A program made the position numbers and the translations under genes. Of a stretch of 64,000 nucleotides of DNA, positions 17,209 to 25,554 are shown piece after piece. Origin of the DNA: Metabacillus niabensis (lineage in GTDB: Bacteria > Bacillota > Bacilli > Bacillales > Bacillaceae); the NCBI RefSeq assembly GCF_902829255.1, contig NZ_CADEPK010000002.1, positions 1 through 64,000 on the forward strand, given 5' to 3'. The notes beneath the pieces are model-generated. The model made no database searches, was not told where the DNA came from, and was given only the letters and a program-made list of their open reading frames with translations. The stretch's first letter is position 1. Each line of letters begins with the position of its first letter.

Positions 17209-17317
17209 ATAAAAAAGACCCTTTCCACATAAGTGAAAAGAGTCTTTGAAACGCCAGTAATTAACGTTTTGAGAATTGAGGTGCAAGACGAGCGCCTTTA
17301 AGACCGTATTTTTTACG
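17209..17317 (-). repeat. left direct repeat: copy of rpsI 3' end plus terminator
   Basis: Matches 23748-23856 at 108 of 109 positions by my alignment (difference at 17286/23825). It contains the rpsI terminator hairpin, the stop codon (17261-17263) and about 18 codons of S9 C-terminus, one changed (Arg to Leu). After 17317 it diverges straight into the 3' end of the SagB gene. Direct orientation suggests an attachment-site duplication. Confidence 0.92.
17214..17249 (-). terminator. terminator of the TOMM operon (copied rpsI terminator)
   Basis: Same hairpin as after rpsI (AAAGACTC..GGGTCTTT with T tract on the minus strand). Located 75 bp after the SagB stop, it now terminates the bacteriocin operon. 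Confidence 0.8.
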
Positions 17318-17323
17318 ATCATT

Positions 17324-18901
17324 TTAGCTATGCAAACTTCCCCTCAGCCAAGGACGAGGGCGATAGGGACCAATCGGAATTTGAATTAGGCTGGTCTTTC
17401 CTTGTTGATCTATTTTATAGAGTTTATCGCTCAATTTCGCATCAAATCCAAGAAGCGGGTGCCCTCCCATCCCGAGAGCTGATGCAACCAAAAGCAATCG
17501 TTGCACAAGCATGCCTGCTTCCATCTGTTGGATTCGGTAGCCCCTATATCCTAGTTCCTTTTTATAGAATTCCTTGTCACCAACCACATGCAGGCAAAGT
17601 GGTACTTGAAGCAAATTCACATTATCCAGAGACATTCCAGTCTGCAAATGGAGTCGATGGTCACCTGGGCATATTTCTCTTAATGAGTGCTCTGTGCTGT
17701 CATAATAGTAAGTCCCATTTGAAATACCCTCGACATTATATAAACAGCTGTAGATTGTTACACGCGGGACATTCCTCCTATATGCTTCATCCAAATCATT
17801 TCTGTATGAAAAAGAAGCCATTGCTTCTTGAAGAAGGGTGGCCAGTTGGTGTTGACTCACTTTCCCCAAAACAAAATCCATATCAGGAGAAAATCGGTTT
17901 CCACATGCCTCGGCAAGATCATAAGACAGAGAATTTAGATGAGGCAATGCCACAGTTGAATCCTCACGTTCCGCAATTTCACTCCCCTTAATCACCCGAA
18001 ATGACCATGTGGAATCCAGCTTAGAAGCTTCGTTCATCGCAGTTATCATCGGACATTCTTTGACACTAAGTGACCGCTCGAAATGTTCTGGTTGAATCGC
18101 TGGCAACTCCTGTCTCAATTCCTCCGATATAATATTTCTGTATAGGTCCCTTCCGTTAGTAGACCAGATGGTGGCTTCCACAGATAATGGGATTACACTA
18201 TATACGCTCTCCTCCTGTTCGGATAGTCCAAGCAGATGATTGATTGCGGAATCAAGAAATTGAAAATATACACCTGAGGCGAAGCCAAACCGTTTCGCTA
18301 CCTCCATTAACTGTCCAATTAGCACACCAGCATCCAATCCTTGGAGTCGATACGCAAAGTTGTTGTATTTAAAGAAATTTTTCCAGAACATTGTTGACAC
18401 AAAGATAGTACCAAAACACGAGGAGATGTCACACCGATTGCCCAGAGCCCTGGTTAAATAGGAATCGAAATTCCCCTCCCGTAGCAATACCAGACTATGG
18501 TGTGCTACATCATAATGGTAGACTCCATCAGGAAGTCCCTTTATCTTCAAATACAAATACAATTCGTTAGGGTACAACGCTCCACCAGAAGGCGCAAACC
18601 GCCTATATGACTGCAAAGGGTAGAAATCTTTTTCTTTGGAATCTATTGGAAAGACTGATTGGCTCAATTGAGTAAAACCGAATACATACCAGAGAAAATG
18701 ACCGACTCTATTAAGGTCCAAACTTCCGGGAGGTTCTCCTTCAGTAAGCGTCAATGGTACTTCCGTGGACAATGGAACAACCGGTAAACCACGGTAAAGT
18801 TTATATGCAAGCGGTGCATCGTCCCAATCCGTTTCCCAGTTCGGCTGATTTGCCTTATCAATATCAAAATGCAGATTGTACAGAAACTCTTCCAGACTCA
18901 T
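17324..18901 (-). CDS. SagB-type FMN dehydrogenase of the TOMM cluster
   Basis: A 525-residue protein with two nitroreductase-like modules. The first (about residues 85-260) has the SagB signature RRFAPSGGALYPNELYLYL; the second (about 330-515) repeats the fold with SYRN, GMGGHPLLGF and IPIGPYRPRPW. SagB enzymes use FMN to oxidise azolines, formed by the cyclodehydratase on Cys/Ser/Thr, to aromatic thiazoles or oxazoles. ATG behind AGGAGG, 21 bp after the YcaO gene. Last gene of the operon; its stop codon abuts the left repeat. Base composition looks richer in G+C than the flanking core genes. Confidence 0.9.
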   Translation of the reverse strand: MSLEEFLYNLHFDIDKANQPNWETDWDDAPLAYKLYRGLPVVPLSTEVPLTLTEGEPPGSLDLNRVGHFLWYVFGFTQLSQSVFPIDSKEKDFYPLQSYRRFAPSGGALYPNELYLYLKIKGLPDGVYHYDVAHHSLVLLREGNFDSYLTRALGNRCDISSCFGTIFVSTMFWKNFFKYNNFAYRLQGLDAGVLIGQLMEVAKRFGFASGVYFQFLDSAINHLLGLSEQEESVYSVIPLSVEATIWSTNGRDLYRNIISEELRQELPAIQPEHFERSLSVKECPMITAMNEASKLDSTWSFRVIKGSEIAEREDSTVALPHLNSLSYDLAEACGNRFSPDMDFVLGKVSQHQLATLLQEAMASFSYRNDLDEAYRRNVPRVTIYSCLYNVEGISNGTYYYDSTEHSLREICPGDHRLHLQTGMSLDNVNLLQVPLCLHVVGDKEFYKKELGYRGYRIQQMEAGMLVQRLLLVASALGMGGHPLLGFDAKLSDKLYKIDQQGKTSLIQIPIGPYRPRPWLRGSLHS

Positions 18902-18922
18902 CTTCTACCTCCTAATCACCGC

Positions 18923-20869
18923 TTAAGGAAACGGATGCGGATGTGGATTGATTTGTTCTGGTGTCAATAGTTTATTCGTATACCCAAGCTCCATAGGGAC
19001 TCGGAATACCCTCTCAAGCCCTGTCAGGCGGGTAAGGTGATGCCCGAATGTCATCGGTAGCATCCCCGGAATCAGCACTTTTACACAATACAATCCGTTT
19101 CGTCTCGTTTCCGGTGTCGTCTGGTCTACTATAATTACATCAAGGTTTAACTGACAGAACACCTTAAGGATGTCTTGCAAATCATCGGTAAGATCCATGT
19201 GATTCGACTTCCACTTAAACTCTTCTTTAAAAGTTCGCATTGGGCCATTGTCGTCAAGCAAAAAGCTTAAGCGCTCTTCTGCTTGCGGCAAACCGTACAA
19301 CATACCGTGGTCATCCATCTGCCGTACCAGGGAAGAATCATGCAGCATTCTTTCATACTCCTCCCGGTTCGCCTCAAATTTTTCATCTAGGTTTAGCATC
19401 ATGCCAGCAAGCTCATGAACCGCGCTTTTCACCGCCCGTACCGGATCCAGATGAGCTCCGGCCGCACAGATGAGATTCAATCCCTTTCCTTTTCTGTTTT
19501 TAGCCATTGCCCAAATACTCGGAATACCATGTTCCATCGTGGAGTTATACAAATACAAATCATACCCAGCGACCGCTCGCATCCGTTCGACCATTAATTC
19601 CAACTCCTGGTCGTCAGCTGTAAAAGGATCCAGTCGTGGAAGGTTCAGCTTTGCGTACCAAGTCATCAGGAATGAATCACGCTCGACCACCTCCATAATT
19701 CCATAGAAAATGGCCTCTTCTAAACTTCCTCCTAGCGCACATCCATTGGACGTTTCATAGATAAAACCTTGTGACCCGCATCCAACACTATAATAGGCAA
19801 GGAGCTCTGGTACCAGAATTGGACGCTCTTCTATCAACGAATAACCCCATACCCAATTAATAGAACGGTCAGGATCAAACGATTTAAATGGAAAACCAGG
19901 CTGGGCATATTGTTCCTTTGCGTGTACACCTACCCTCAATGGATTGAGAGCTTGATTTTCCAGATTACGAAAACTATCATGGATAACTGTTCGTTTGCCA
20001 CGTGGCTCTAAACCACAGTGCCGCTCCAATCCCTCTAAAATGGCTGTCAACACACTTTCTTCATATGAATGCGTACGGCCAGCTGTTCCCTCGTCCCCGG
20101 TCAACATAGGCAGATTGACACTCGCATCAGCAAATGGGGGCACTAGGTCATACATTTTACTATTCAAAAGGCCAGTACGATTATCCAAATAGTCTTTAAC
20201 AATAACCTTCTTCATCTCATCCAACGGACGGCAGCGAAAACTGCTGGAACTGATTTTCGGACTTGGCTGCAGTGAAATTCGGGCTAATGTCTTTGAATCA
20301 TCGGGTATTCGGCTACAGAACGGACACAATGGGTTAGGCAGAAAAGAATGCCATGAGCTCTTCAAAGTTTTCAAATCAATTAGATATACCTTACCTTCCG
20401 AATAAGCCTGATGATCTCGTAATAAATTTTGTACCTCTTTCTCAATCAGGTAAGCCATTTGCAAAAGGCCAGTACTTGAAGCCCACGGGTCACGTCCCAT
20501 TCCCCCAGCCACAGTCAGCCTTTGTTGTACTTCCCACATCTCTGTGCGGTCACGTCCTCCCATGAGACGTCTCATGTCCGCACATTGAGAGCAACCAGCT
20601 GCACCTGGGCGTACAAGCGGACCAACTACACCTTCTCCAAATGAAACGAAGCCTCTGAGCCAGGGAGTACCAGTCTTTCGTAATACTTCTTCCGCCTTTT
20701 GATGAAGAGAGGGTTCCCAACCATCATCCAAAAAAAGAGCCAAATCAATATTTTTTGGAACACCTTCCTCAAAATTGGACTTACGTATAACTAAATGCTG
20801 TGCAGACAGTTCTTCGCTTACACGGTCAGCCAGCATCCCTTCTCCGACAATCAACACGAAGGAACTCAA
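18923..20869 (-). CDS. fused E1-like/YcaO cyclodehydratase (SagD type)
   Basis: A 648-residue TOMM cyclodehydratase. The N-terminal 210 residues are an E1-like partner domain with zinc-type Cys pairs (CSQC and CPFC). The rest is a YcaO domain: LEGLERHCG, SNGCALGGSLEEAIF and MEVVERDSF carry the ATP/Mg ligands, and the protein ends in PHPHPFP, the proline-rich tail typical of active YcaO proteins. It uses ATP to cyclise Cys residues of the precursor to thiazolines. The start is TTG behind GAGGAGGA, and its TTGA overlaps the stop of the upstream gene, so translation is coupled. Confidence 0.92.
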   Translation of the reverse strand: MSSFVLIVGEGMLADRVSEELSAQHLVIRKSNFEEGVPKNIDLALFLDDGWEPSLHQKAEEVLRKTGTPWLRGFVSFGEGVVGPLVRPGAAGCSQCADMRRLMGGRDRTEMWEVQQRLTVAGGMGRDPWASSTGLLQMAYLIEKEVQNLLRDHQAYSEGKVYLIDLKTLKSSWHSFLPNPLCPFCSRIPDDSKTLARISLQPSPKISSSSFRCRPLDEMKKVIVKDYLDNRTGLLNSKMYDLVPPFADASVNLPMLTGDEGTAGRTHSYEESVLTAILEGLERHCGLEPRGKRTVIHDSFRNLENQALNPLRVGVHAKEQYAQPGFPFKSFDPDRSINWVWGYSLIEERPILVPELLAYYSVGCGSQGFIYETSNGCALGGSLEEAIFYGIMEVVERDSFLMTWYAKLNLPRLDPFTADDQELELMVERMRAVAGYDLYLYNSTMEHGIPSIWAMAKNRKGKGLNLICAAGAHLDPVRAVKSAVHELAGMMLNLDEKFEANREEYERMLHDSSLVRQMDDHGMLYGLPQAEERLSFLLDDNGPMRTFKEEFKWKSNHMDLTDDLQDILKVFCQLNLDVIIVDQTTPETRRNGLYCVKVLIPGMLPMTFGHHLTRLTGLERVFRVPMELGYTNKLLTPEQINPHPHPFP

Positions 20870-22821
20870 TGTGAATCCTCCTCTCGCAGCAAAACACCAA
20901 ACACTCCGTCTAGTTGCTCTTTAAAAATAGGTTCAATCTCTAATTCGAATATTAAGACCCGTTTTCCATTCCGTTTCAATATTTCCATGGCCCCTTGTAG
21001 AATGTCGACTTCAATCCTCTCTTCACACATAGGAATGTTAAGACTAACCGTCATCTTCTCTTCCAAAAGTACGGATGTTAGTCCACAGGCTAGCTCATTA
21101 GAAATATCCGATTTGTTTTGCACTTTCATAAGCGCATACTGCAATGCCTTCCGTAACGCCATTGTTATATTTAAATCGACACTGCCATACCATCCATCTT
21201 TCGTACCTACCCATACGACAGGTAAACCGAATACTTCCTTTCCTGTTCCGATAATTGGTGCGCCCTGCATCGTAGTCAGTGCCTTTAAATAGAACCGACA
21301 TCTCTCGTCTTCTATAAAATGCAAATTTACTCGAGAAACAGAATAGTTCTGATTAAGTAATTGCTTGCTAAGTTCCTCCGCCAAACACTTTTGCAACCCA
21401 CGGCCAACAGCTTCCACAAACGATTCACCAGCTCCAACCCCTACAATTTCATCAGGTACCACTAAACTTCCATCCACATTTTTATTTAATGGCAGGGTAT
21501 TAACAATCAGACTGACCATTCGCGAAACATACATTTCAATCCCAGTTAAGCCTGCTTCTCTTCGCGCTTCCTCATGAGTCAAACCTGAACAAACAATGTC
21601 TTGCATCAACTCAGCTGGTCCCTCCGATAAAGGGTCGACTGCCTGAATGCGGCACTGAGCTAACGGAAGCTGCTTTAAATCTTCCTCCTCCCATATATGG
21701 AAGATTCCCGATTCCGCTGATGTTAACTTGTTGAAATAAAGAAGTAATTTACTTGGCTCCACTTTCTCTAAGCCTACTTGGAGACGGTTTTCTACATCTT
21801 CAACCCATTCAGCAGATATACTGTTTGTTACTAGTGGATGAGGCAAAATCGAATGCCAGTTTCCCTCCAAAGTGATCAAATCCAGAAGAAACATCCTATT
21901 CTTCTGTTCCAATCCCAAGACTCCTGTAAACTCTTTAAACAATTCAAATACAATAACATTGGCTAACAACGATCCTGGAGTAGCAGAGAAGGCAGGGAAT
22001 TCCTCGTTTTTATTGATAACAGAATGATGCAAACGACGCCATGCTGTCTCCCAACACACCTCGGAATCTGGTCGAACTAATGGACCTGCTAAACCTATCT
22101 GCTGCAGGCATATTGCAGGGAGAAACATTTTCTTCTCTTCCCTGCAAGCCGTATGGATTTTTCTAAGTTCTTCCAGTTCCCCCTTCTGACTTACATATAC
22201 AATTGAGTCAAAAGGCCTCACTATTTCTTGCCAACTTTCTTTCTTTTGCACAACCTCCTTAAAATCAACCTCTGGATCTATTTTTCGTGCATGTTCCACG
22301 ATTTCTTTTAACCTCTTTCTATTAGTCGGAACCTCGTCTGTGATTAGCACATGGACCTCAGTCAAACCGGATTCAATCAACGAAGAAACCAATGAATTTA
22401 AAATAGGGCCAGAACCCACTGCCAGCACCTTAGCCTGACGAAAAACTTGAAAACGAGCCGCCCCAGAACCAACTAAATTGTCCACAAATTCAATTTGTGA
22501 TGCATACTTTCTAAGATGATAATCCGACAATTGATGCGGAAGATCCTGGCTTAAATCTCGAACATATCCATTCGCATACAGCACCTTCGCAATTTCATAT
22601 ACCCGATTCCGGTATAGGTCAGGCAATCCATTAGTCAAATATCCTAACGTATGTTCCCCATTGAACATCGGTAACAACTTTTCAACCCACTGATCGATCC
22701 CACTTCCTTCTATACGGAATGAACTTAAGTTGTTTCGAAAATACACACCTCTGTTTGGTTCAGGGAGATAAAACGTATCCCTTTTTACTTTCAGACGCAT
22801 CGAAGGGTTCAAATTTTCCAT
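20866..22821 (-). CDS. ThiF/E1-like TOMM maturation protein
   Basis: A 651-residue protein of the putative thiazole-containing bacteriocin maturation type found beside heterocycloanthracin clusters. Residues about 1-100 look like a peptide-binding winged domain (TFYLPEPNRGVYFRNN and a YxxRVYEIAKVLYANGYV helix); then a degenerate ThiF nucleotide-binding core, VLAVGSGPILNSLVSSL. The C-terminal 250 residues have no motif I recognise. It probably recruits the leader peptide to the cyclodehydratase. ATG behind GGAGGAG. It is separated from the precursor gene by a strong hairpin. Confidence 0.85.
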   Translation of the reverse strand: MENLNPSMRLKVKRDTFYLPEPNRGVYFRNNLSSFRIEGSGIDQWVEKLLPMFNGEHTLGYLTNGLPDLYRNRVYEIAKVLYANGYVRDLSQDLPHQLSDYHLRKYASQIEFVDNLVGSGAARFQVFRQAKVLAVGSGPILNSLVSSLIESGLTEVHVLITDEVPTNRKRLKEIVEHARKIDPEVDFKEVVQKKESWQEIVRPFDSIVYVSQKGELEELRKIHTACREEKKMFLPAICLQQIGLAGPLVRPDSEVCWETAWRRLHHSVINKNEEFPAFSATPGSLLANVIVFELFKEFTGVLGLEQKNRMFLLDLITLEGNWHSILPHPLVTNSISAEWVEDVENRLQVGLEKVEPSKLLLYFNKLTSAESGIFHIWEEEDLKQLPLAQCRIQAVDPLSEGPAELMQDIVCSGLTHEEARREAGLTGIEMYVSRMVSLIVNTLPLNKNVDGSLVVPDEIVGVGAGESFVEAVGRGLQKCLAEELSKQLLNQNYSVSRVNLHFIEDERCRFYLKALTTMQGAPIIGTGKEVFGLPVVWVGTKDGWYGSVDLNITMALRKALQYALMKVQNKSDISNELACGLTSVLLEEKMTVSLNIPMCEERIEVDILQGAMEILKRNGKRVLIFELEIEPIFKEQLDGVFGVLLREEDSH

Positions 22822-22914
22822 CTCTCTCCTCCTTACCCTTTGTGTCCATAAATGTTCAATATCACTGTCACTACCATCGTATGTACAGCAATTTGTCCGT
22901 TATGTCTTATCTCA

Positions 22915-22956
22915 TTTGAGAAGACCCCCTGCAACAATGCAGGGGGCCTTCTCAAA
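22915..22956 (-). promoter_or_regulatory. hairpin between precursor and maturation genes (attenuator or RNA stabiliser)
   Basis: An 18-bp stem with one mismatch: TTTGAGAAG, CCCCCTGC, six-base loop, GCAGGGGG, CTTCTCAAA. No T run follows on the minus strand, so it is not a classical terminator. Partial read-through or 3'-end protection here would give much more precursor than enzyme mRNA. Confidence 0.75.
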
Positions 22957-22980
22957 TAGAACATTAAACGATTAACTAAC

Positions 22981-23277
22981 TTAGTAGCTGCCTCCACCTC
23001 CGCAGCGACCGCCACCTCCGCAACGGCCACCTCCTCCGCATCTGGAGCAATTTGAGCAACGAAAACAACTAAAGCAGTTAAAGCAGTTAAAGCATCTAAA
23101 GCAGTTAAAACAGCTAAAACAACTAAAACAACTAAAGCACCGACCAAAACCAAATCCCAAACCAGTGAATTGTCGATCCTCATCAGTATAATACTGATTA
23201 GGATCCCAAGGGACTGCCTGAGTCGCATGGAAATCGCCAACATTCAACATTTGAAGTTCATTTTGGAAATTATTCAC
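22981..23277 (-). CDS. TOMM precursor peptide, heterocycloanthracin/sonorensin-like
   Basis: A 98-residue precursor. The leader (about residues 1-46) starts NNFQNELQMLNVGDF and includes AVPWDP, as in heterocycloanthracin-family leaders; it is acidic and ends in a Gly/Phe linker. The core has 14 Cys: nine CF(S/N/R) triplets, CSN, CSR, then three RCGGGG units and SY at the end. The start is the GTG at 23277, eight bases after GAGGAGG; the TTG at 23298 lies upstream of that ribosome site. Likely product: a polythiazole bacteriocin or other secreted peptide. Activity is unproven. Confidence 0.9.
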   Translation of the reverse strand: MNNFQNELQMLNVGDFHATQAVPWDPNQYYTDEDRQFTGLGFGFGRCFSCFSCFSCFNCFRCFNCFNCFSCFRCSNCSRCGGGGRCGGGGRCGGGGSY

Positions 23278-23747
23278 TTTCTTTTCCTCCTCAAACAAAT
23301 TAACAAAGGGTGCAGCAACTTAAAACGGAAACATCCAAGTTAAATCGAAAAAGAACTGTATTCTCGGGTTGAAACTTTGATTAAATACTTCGAATACTCC
23401 TCAACAAATTATGTAGAGTAGATGGGTATTGTTACCGATAAAAAAGCCCAATTTACCTAAACTAGAAAAACAGGGAGATTTTGTTATTGAGTAGAAAATG
23501 TGCTTTCCCATTTATCCGAATTAAAATTCACTGACAAATCAACATCTTTTTGGTTTGTTTAATTTGGATTCGCTATAAATATTAATAGTGTCAATAATTG
23601 CTGTCTCGATAGTATGTTCACCGTATATCTGAGCGCTAGAGTAACGAATGCTAACCAATACCCTTAAAAAGCAAACCGCTTCAAAATTTCATAATTTATC
23701 AAGCTATAATAATTAGCTGTCAAATGTGGTCAAAAGCACGTTTAAAC
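23278..23747. other. upstream region of the TOMM operon, inside the island
   Basis: About 470 bp between the precursor and the right repeat; it must hold the operon promoter. A weak candidate on the minus strand is TTGTTG, 16 nt, TTTAAT. A minus-strand open stretch of roughly 50 codons (about 23690 to 23545) ends in a TGA but has no start or RBS that I trust; it might be a gene relic. Confidence 0.4.
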
Positions 23748-23856
23748 ATAAAAAAGACCCTTTCCACATAAGTGAAAAGAGTCTTTGAAACGCCAGTAAT
23801 TAACGTTTTGAGAATTGAGGTGCACGACGAGCGCCTTTAAGACCGTATTTTTTACG
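23748..23856 (-). repeat. right direct repeat: authentic rpsI 3' end and terminator
   Basis: The functional copy of the repeat described at 17209-17317, 6539 bp apart and in the same orientation. Homology weakly continues outward (GGTCAAAA at 17188 and 23728), so the original exchange site may have been longer. Confidence 0.92.
23751..23788 (-). terminator. terminator of rplM-rpsI
   Basis: AAAGACTCTTTTCAC, loop, GTGGAAAGGGTCTTT followed by T residues on the minus strand, 12 bp after rpsI. Confidence 0.9.
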
Positions 23857-24192
23857 TTCTTTCATACGAGCGTCACGAGTTAATAAACCTGCACGTTTAA
23901 GTGATGCACGGTATTCTGGATCTGCTTCTAATAAAGCACGAGAGATACCGTGACGGATAGCGCCTGCTTGGCCTGCATATCCACCACCTGAAACATTTAC
24001 AAGAACATCGTAGCTACCTGCAGTTTCAGTTAAGTTTAATGGTTGTTTAATATCTTCGATTAAAGCAGCTGATGGGATGTAATCTTTTACATCGCGATTA
24101 TTTACAACGATACGGCCTTCGCCTGGTACTAAACGTACACGTGCTACAGAGCTTTTACGACGACCAGTACCGTAATATTGAACCTGTGCCAA
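23800..24192 (-). CDS. rpsI: 30S ribosomal protein S9
   Basis: 130 residues, complete. It begins [20 protein letters not shown] and ends in the basic tail [14 protein letters not shown], which in S9 reaches the P-site tRNA. It lies 20 bp after rplM and forms the usual L13-S9 operon. Its 3' end is the sequence duplicated at 17209-17317; the gene itself is intact, so the island insertion preserved it. Confidence 0.98.
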   Translation of the reverse strand: MAQVQYYGTGRRKSSVARVRLVPGEGRIVVNNRDVKDYIPSAALIEDIKQPLNLTETAGSYDVLVNVSGGGYAGQAGAIRHGISRALLEADPEYRASLKRAGLLTRDARMKERKKYGLKGARRAPQFSKR

Positions 24193-24212
24193 ATTAATAA
24201 CCTCCTTTAATA

Positions 24213-24650
24213 TTATCCGCGAAGTTCGTAAACTTCTGGTTGTTGTGCTTGGTGTGGATGTTCGCTACCAGCATATACGTGTAATTTTTTCGCCATTTGA
24301 CGTCCTAATGAACCTTTTGGAAGCATACCTTTGATTGCTAATTCAAGCATTTTTTCAGGATAGTTTGTGCGCATTTCCAAAGCAGTTCTAGTTTTTAAAC
24401 CACCTGGGTACATACTATGACGGTAATAAATTTTGTCAGTTAATTTTTTACCTGTTAATTCAATTTTCTCAGCATTGATGATGATTACGTGATCACCAGT
24501 GTCAACGTGTGGTGTATATGTTGGTTTATGCTTACCACGTAAGATAGATGCGATTTCACTTGAAAGACGACCTAAAGTCTTGCCAGCTGCATCTACTACG
24601 TACCATTTACGTTCGATATTTCCAGCGTTTGCCATAAACGTTGTACGCAT
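24213..24650 (-). CDS. rplM: 50S ribosomal protein L13
   Basis: 145 residues, the B. subtilis length, beginning [21 protein letters not shown]13 is an early-assembling large-subunit protein. The segment [19 protein letters not shown] and the closing [15 protein letters not shown] are family-typical. It is first in the rplM-rpsI operon and is preceded by its own promoter and a structured leader. Confidence 0.98.
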   Translation of the reverse strand: MRTTFMANAGNIERKWYVVDAAGKTLGRLSSEIASILRGKHKPTYTPHVDTGDHVIIINAEKIELTGKKLTDKIYYRHSMYPGGLKTRTALEMRTNYPEKMLELAIKGMLPKGSLGRQMAKKLHVYAGSEHPHQAQQPEVYELRG

Positions 24651-24750
24651 GATATTCCCTCCTAAATTGATAACTATTTTTTATGGTTCCTATTCTATTT
24701 CATAACACGATAAGTTTCCGGGGCTTATACGTGGGGTTGAAATACATACC
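24651..24750 (-). ncRNA. L13-type mRNA leader upstream of rplM
   Basis: The leader contains CAACCCCACGTATAAGCCCC and GGAAACTTATCGTG, which fold into a stem and match my memory of the Bacillus L13 leader family, a likely autoregulatory L13 binding site. Boundaries are approximate. Confidence 0.6.
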
Positions 24751-24757
24751 ATCAAAT

Positions 24758-24786
24758 ATAATATAACGTATAACCTATAATGTCAA
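24758..24786 (-). promoter_or_regulatory. rplM promoter (sigma-A)
   Basis: Minus strand TTGACA, 17-nt spacer, TATTAT. A consensus -35 box immediately after the truA stop. Confidence 0.82.
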
Positions 24787-24804
24787 GAAAATGTTACACC
24801 TGGT

Positions 24805-25545
24805 TTAGTTGTCATAGTAAACTTTCCATAAATATAATCCATGCCCCGGAACAGTCTTGCCACTTAAGCTTCTGTCACGTCCTTCAATGATTGAAGGAAT
24901 ACTATCAGGGTCAGTTAAACCTTGTCCAACATTTAGCAAAGTACCAACTAAAATTCTTACCATATTATACAAAAAACCATTTCCTTTAAAACTAAAAATA
25001 ATGTCAGTGCCTTCCTCTATTACTTGAATCGAATAGATGGTTCTCACTTTATCTTCGACTTCTGTTTTAGCCGCACAGAAGCTTGTAAAATCATGTGTAC
25101 CACATAAATGCGTACATGCCCGCCTAATGGCCGTTAAATCCAGTCTAAATGGAAAATGATAGCTGTAATTTCTTTTGAATACATCGATTATTTCTCTTTG
25201 ACTAATGATATATCGGTATTCTTTTGCAGTTGTATCATATCTTGCATGAAAGTCACTTGGAACATATTTTGCTTCCTGAAGTACAATATCTTCTGGTAGA
25301 TAGCGATTGAGTGCATATGGCCATTTTTCCTCTGGAATGTTCATCTTTGTATCAAAATGGAAAACTTGCCCAACAGCATGCACTCCAGCATCTGTTCTTC
25401 CAGAAGCATAGATTTTAACATTTTGTCCCTTATGAAGCTTTGTCAAAGCCGATTCAATTTCCTGTTGAACTGTTCTTTTCATCGGTTGAATTTGATAGCC
25501 ATGAAACTGAGTGCCGTCATAAGAAACAATACATTTTATTCTCAT
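24805..25545 (-). CDS. truA: tRNA pseudouridine(38-40) synthase
   Basis: 246 residues. The catalytic aspartate is in ASGRTDAGVHA, and YDGTQFHGYQ near the start and MVRILVGTLLNVG near the end are TruA landmarks. It modifies uridines 38-40 of the tRNA anticodon stem. Of two adjacent ATGs the second (MRIKC) has better spacing from AGGAG. It follows ecfT by 6-9 bp, so it is co-transcribed with the ECF genes, as in B. subtilis. Confidence 0.96.
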   Translation of the reverse strand: MRIKCIVSYDGTQFHGYQIQPMKRTVQQEIESALTKLHKGQNVKIYASGRTDAGVHAVGQVFHFDTKMNIPEEKWPYALNRYLPEDIVLQEAKYVPSDFHARYDTTAKEYRYIISQREIIDVFKRNYSYHFPFRLDLTAIRRACTHLCGTHDFTSFCAAKTEVEDKVRTIYSIQVIEEGTDIIFSFKGNGFLYNMVRILVGTLLNVGQGLTDPDSIPSIIEGRDRSLSGKTVPGHGLYLWKVYYDN

Positions 25546-25554
25546 CATCTGCTC

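Noticed and set aside
17261..17317. Possible second rpsI gene
   Set aside because: Only about 18 C-terminal codons are present; upstream is a stop codon and then unrelated SagB DNA. It is kept as part of the repeat.
23040..23140. Short tandem repeats resembling an array
   Set aside because: They are coding triplets of the precursor core, not CRISPR; no spacers of constant length, no cas genes.
22833..23243. Hydrophobic 136-codon frame overlapping the TOMM precursor
   Set aside because: It is another reading frame of the 9-bp repeat, giving Val/Leu/Ala repeats. The precursor frame has the RBS, leader and Cys pattern.
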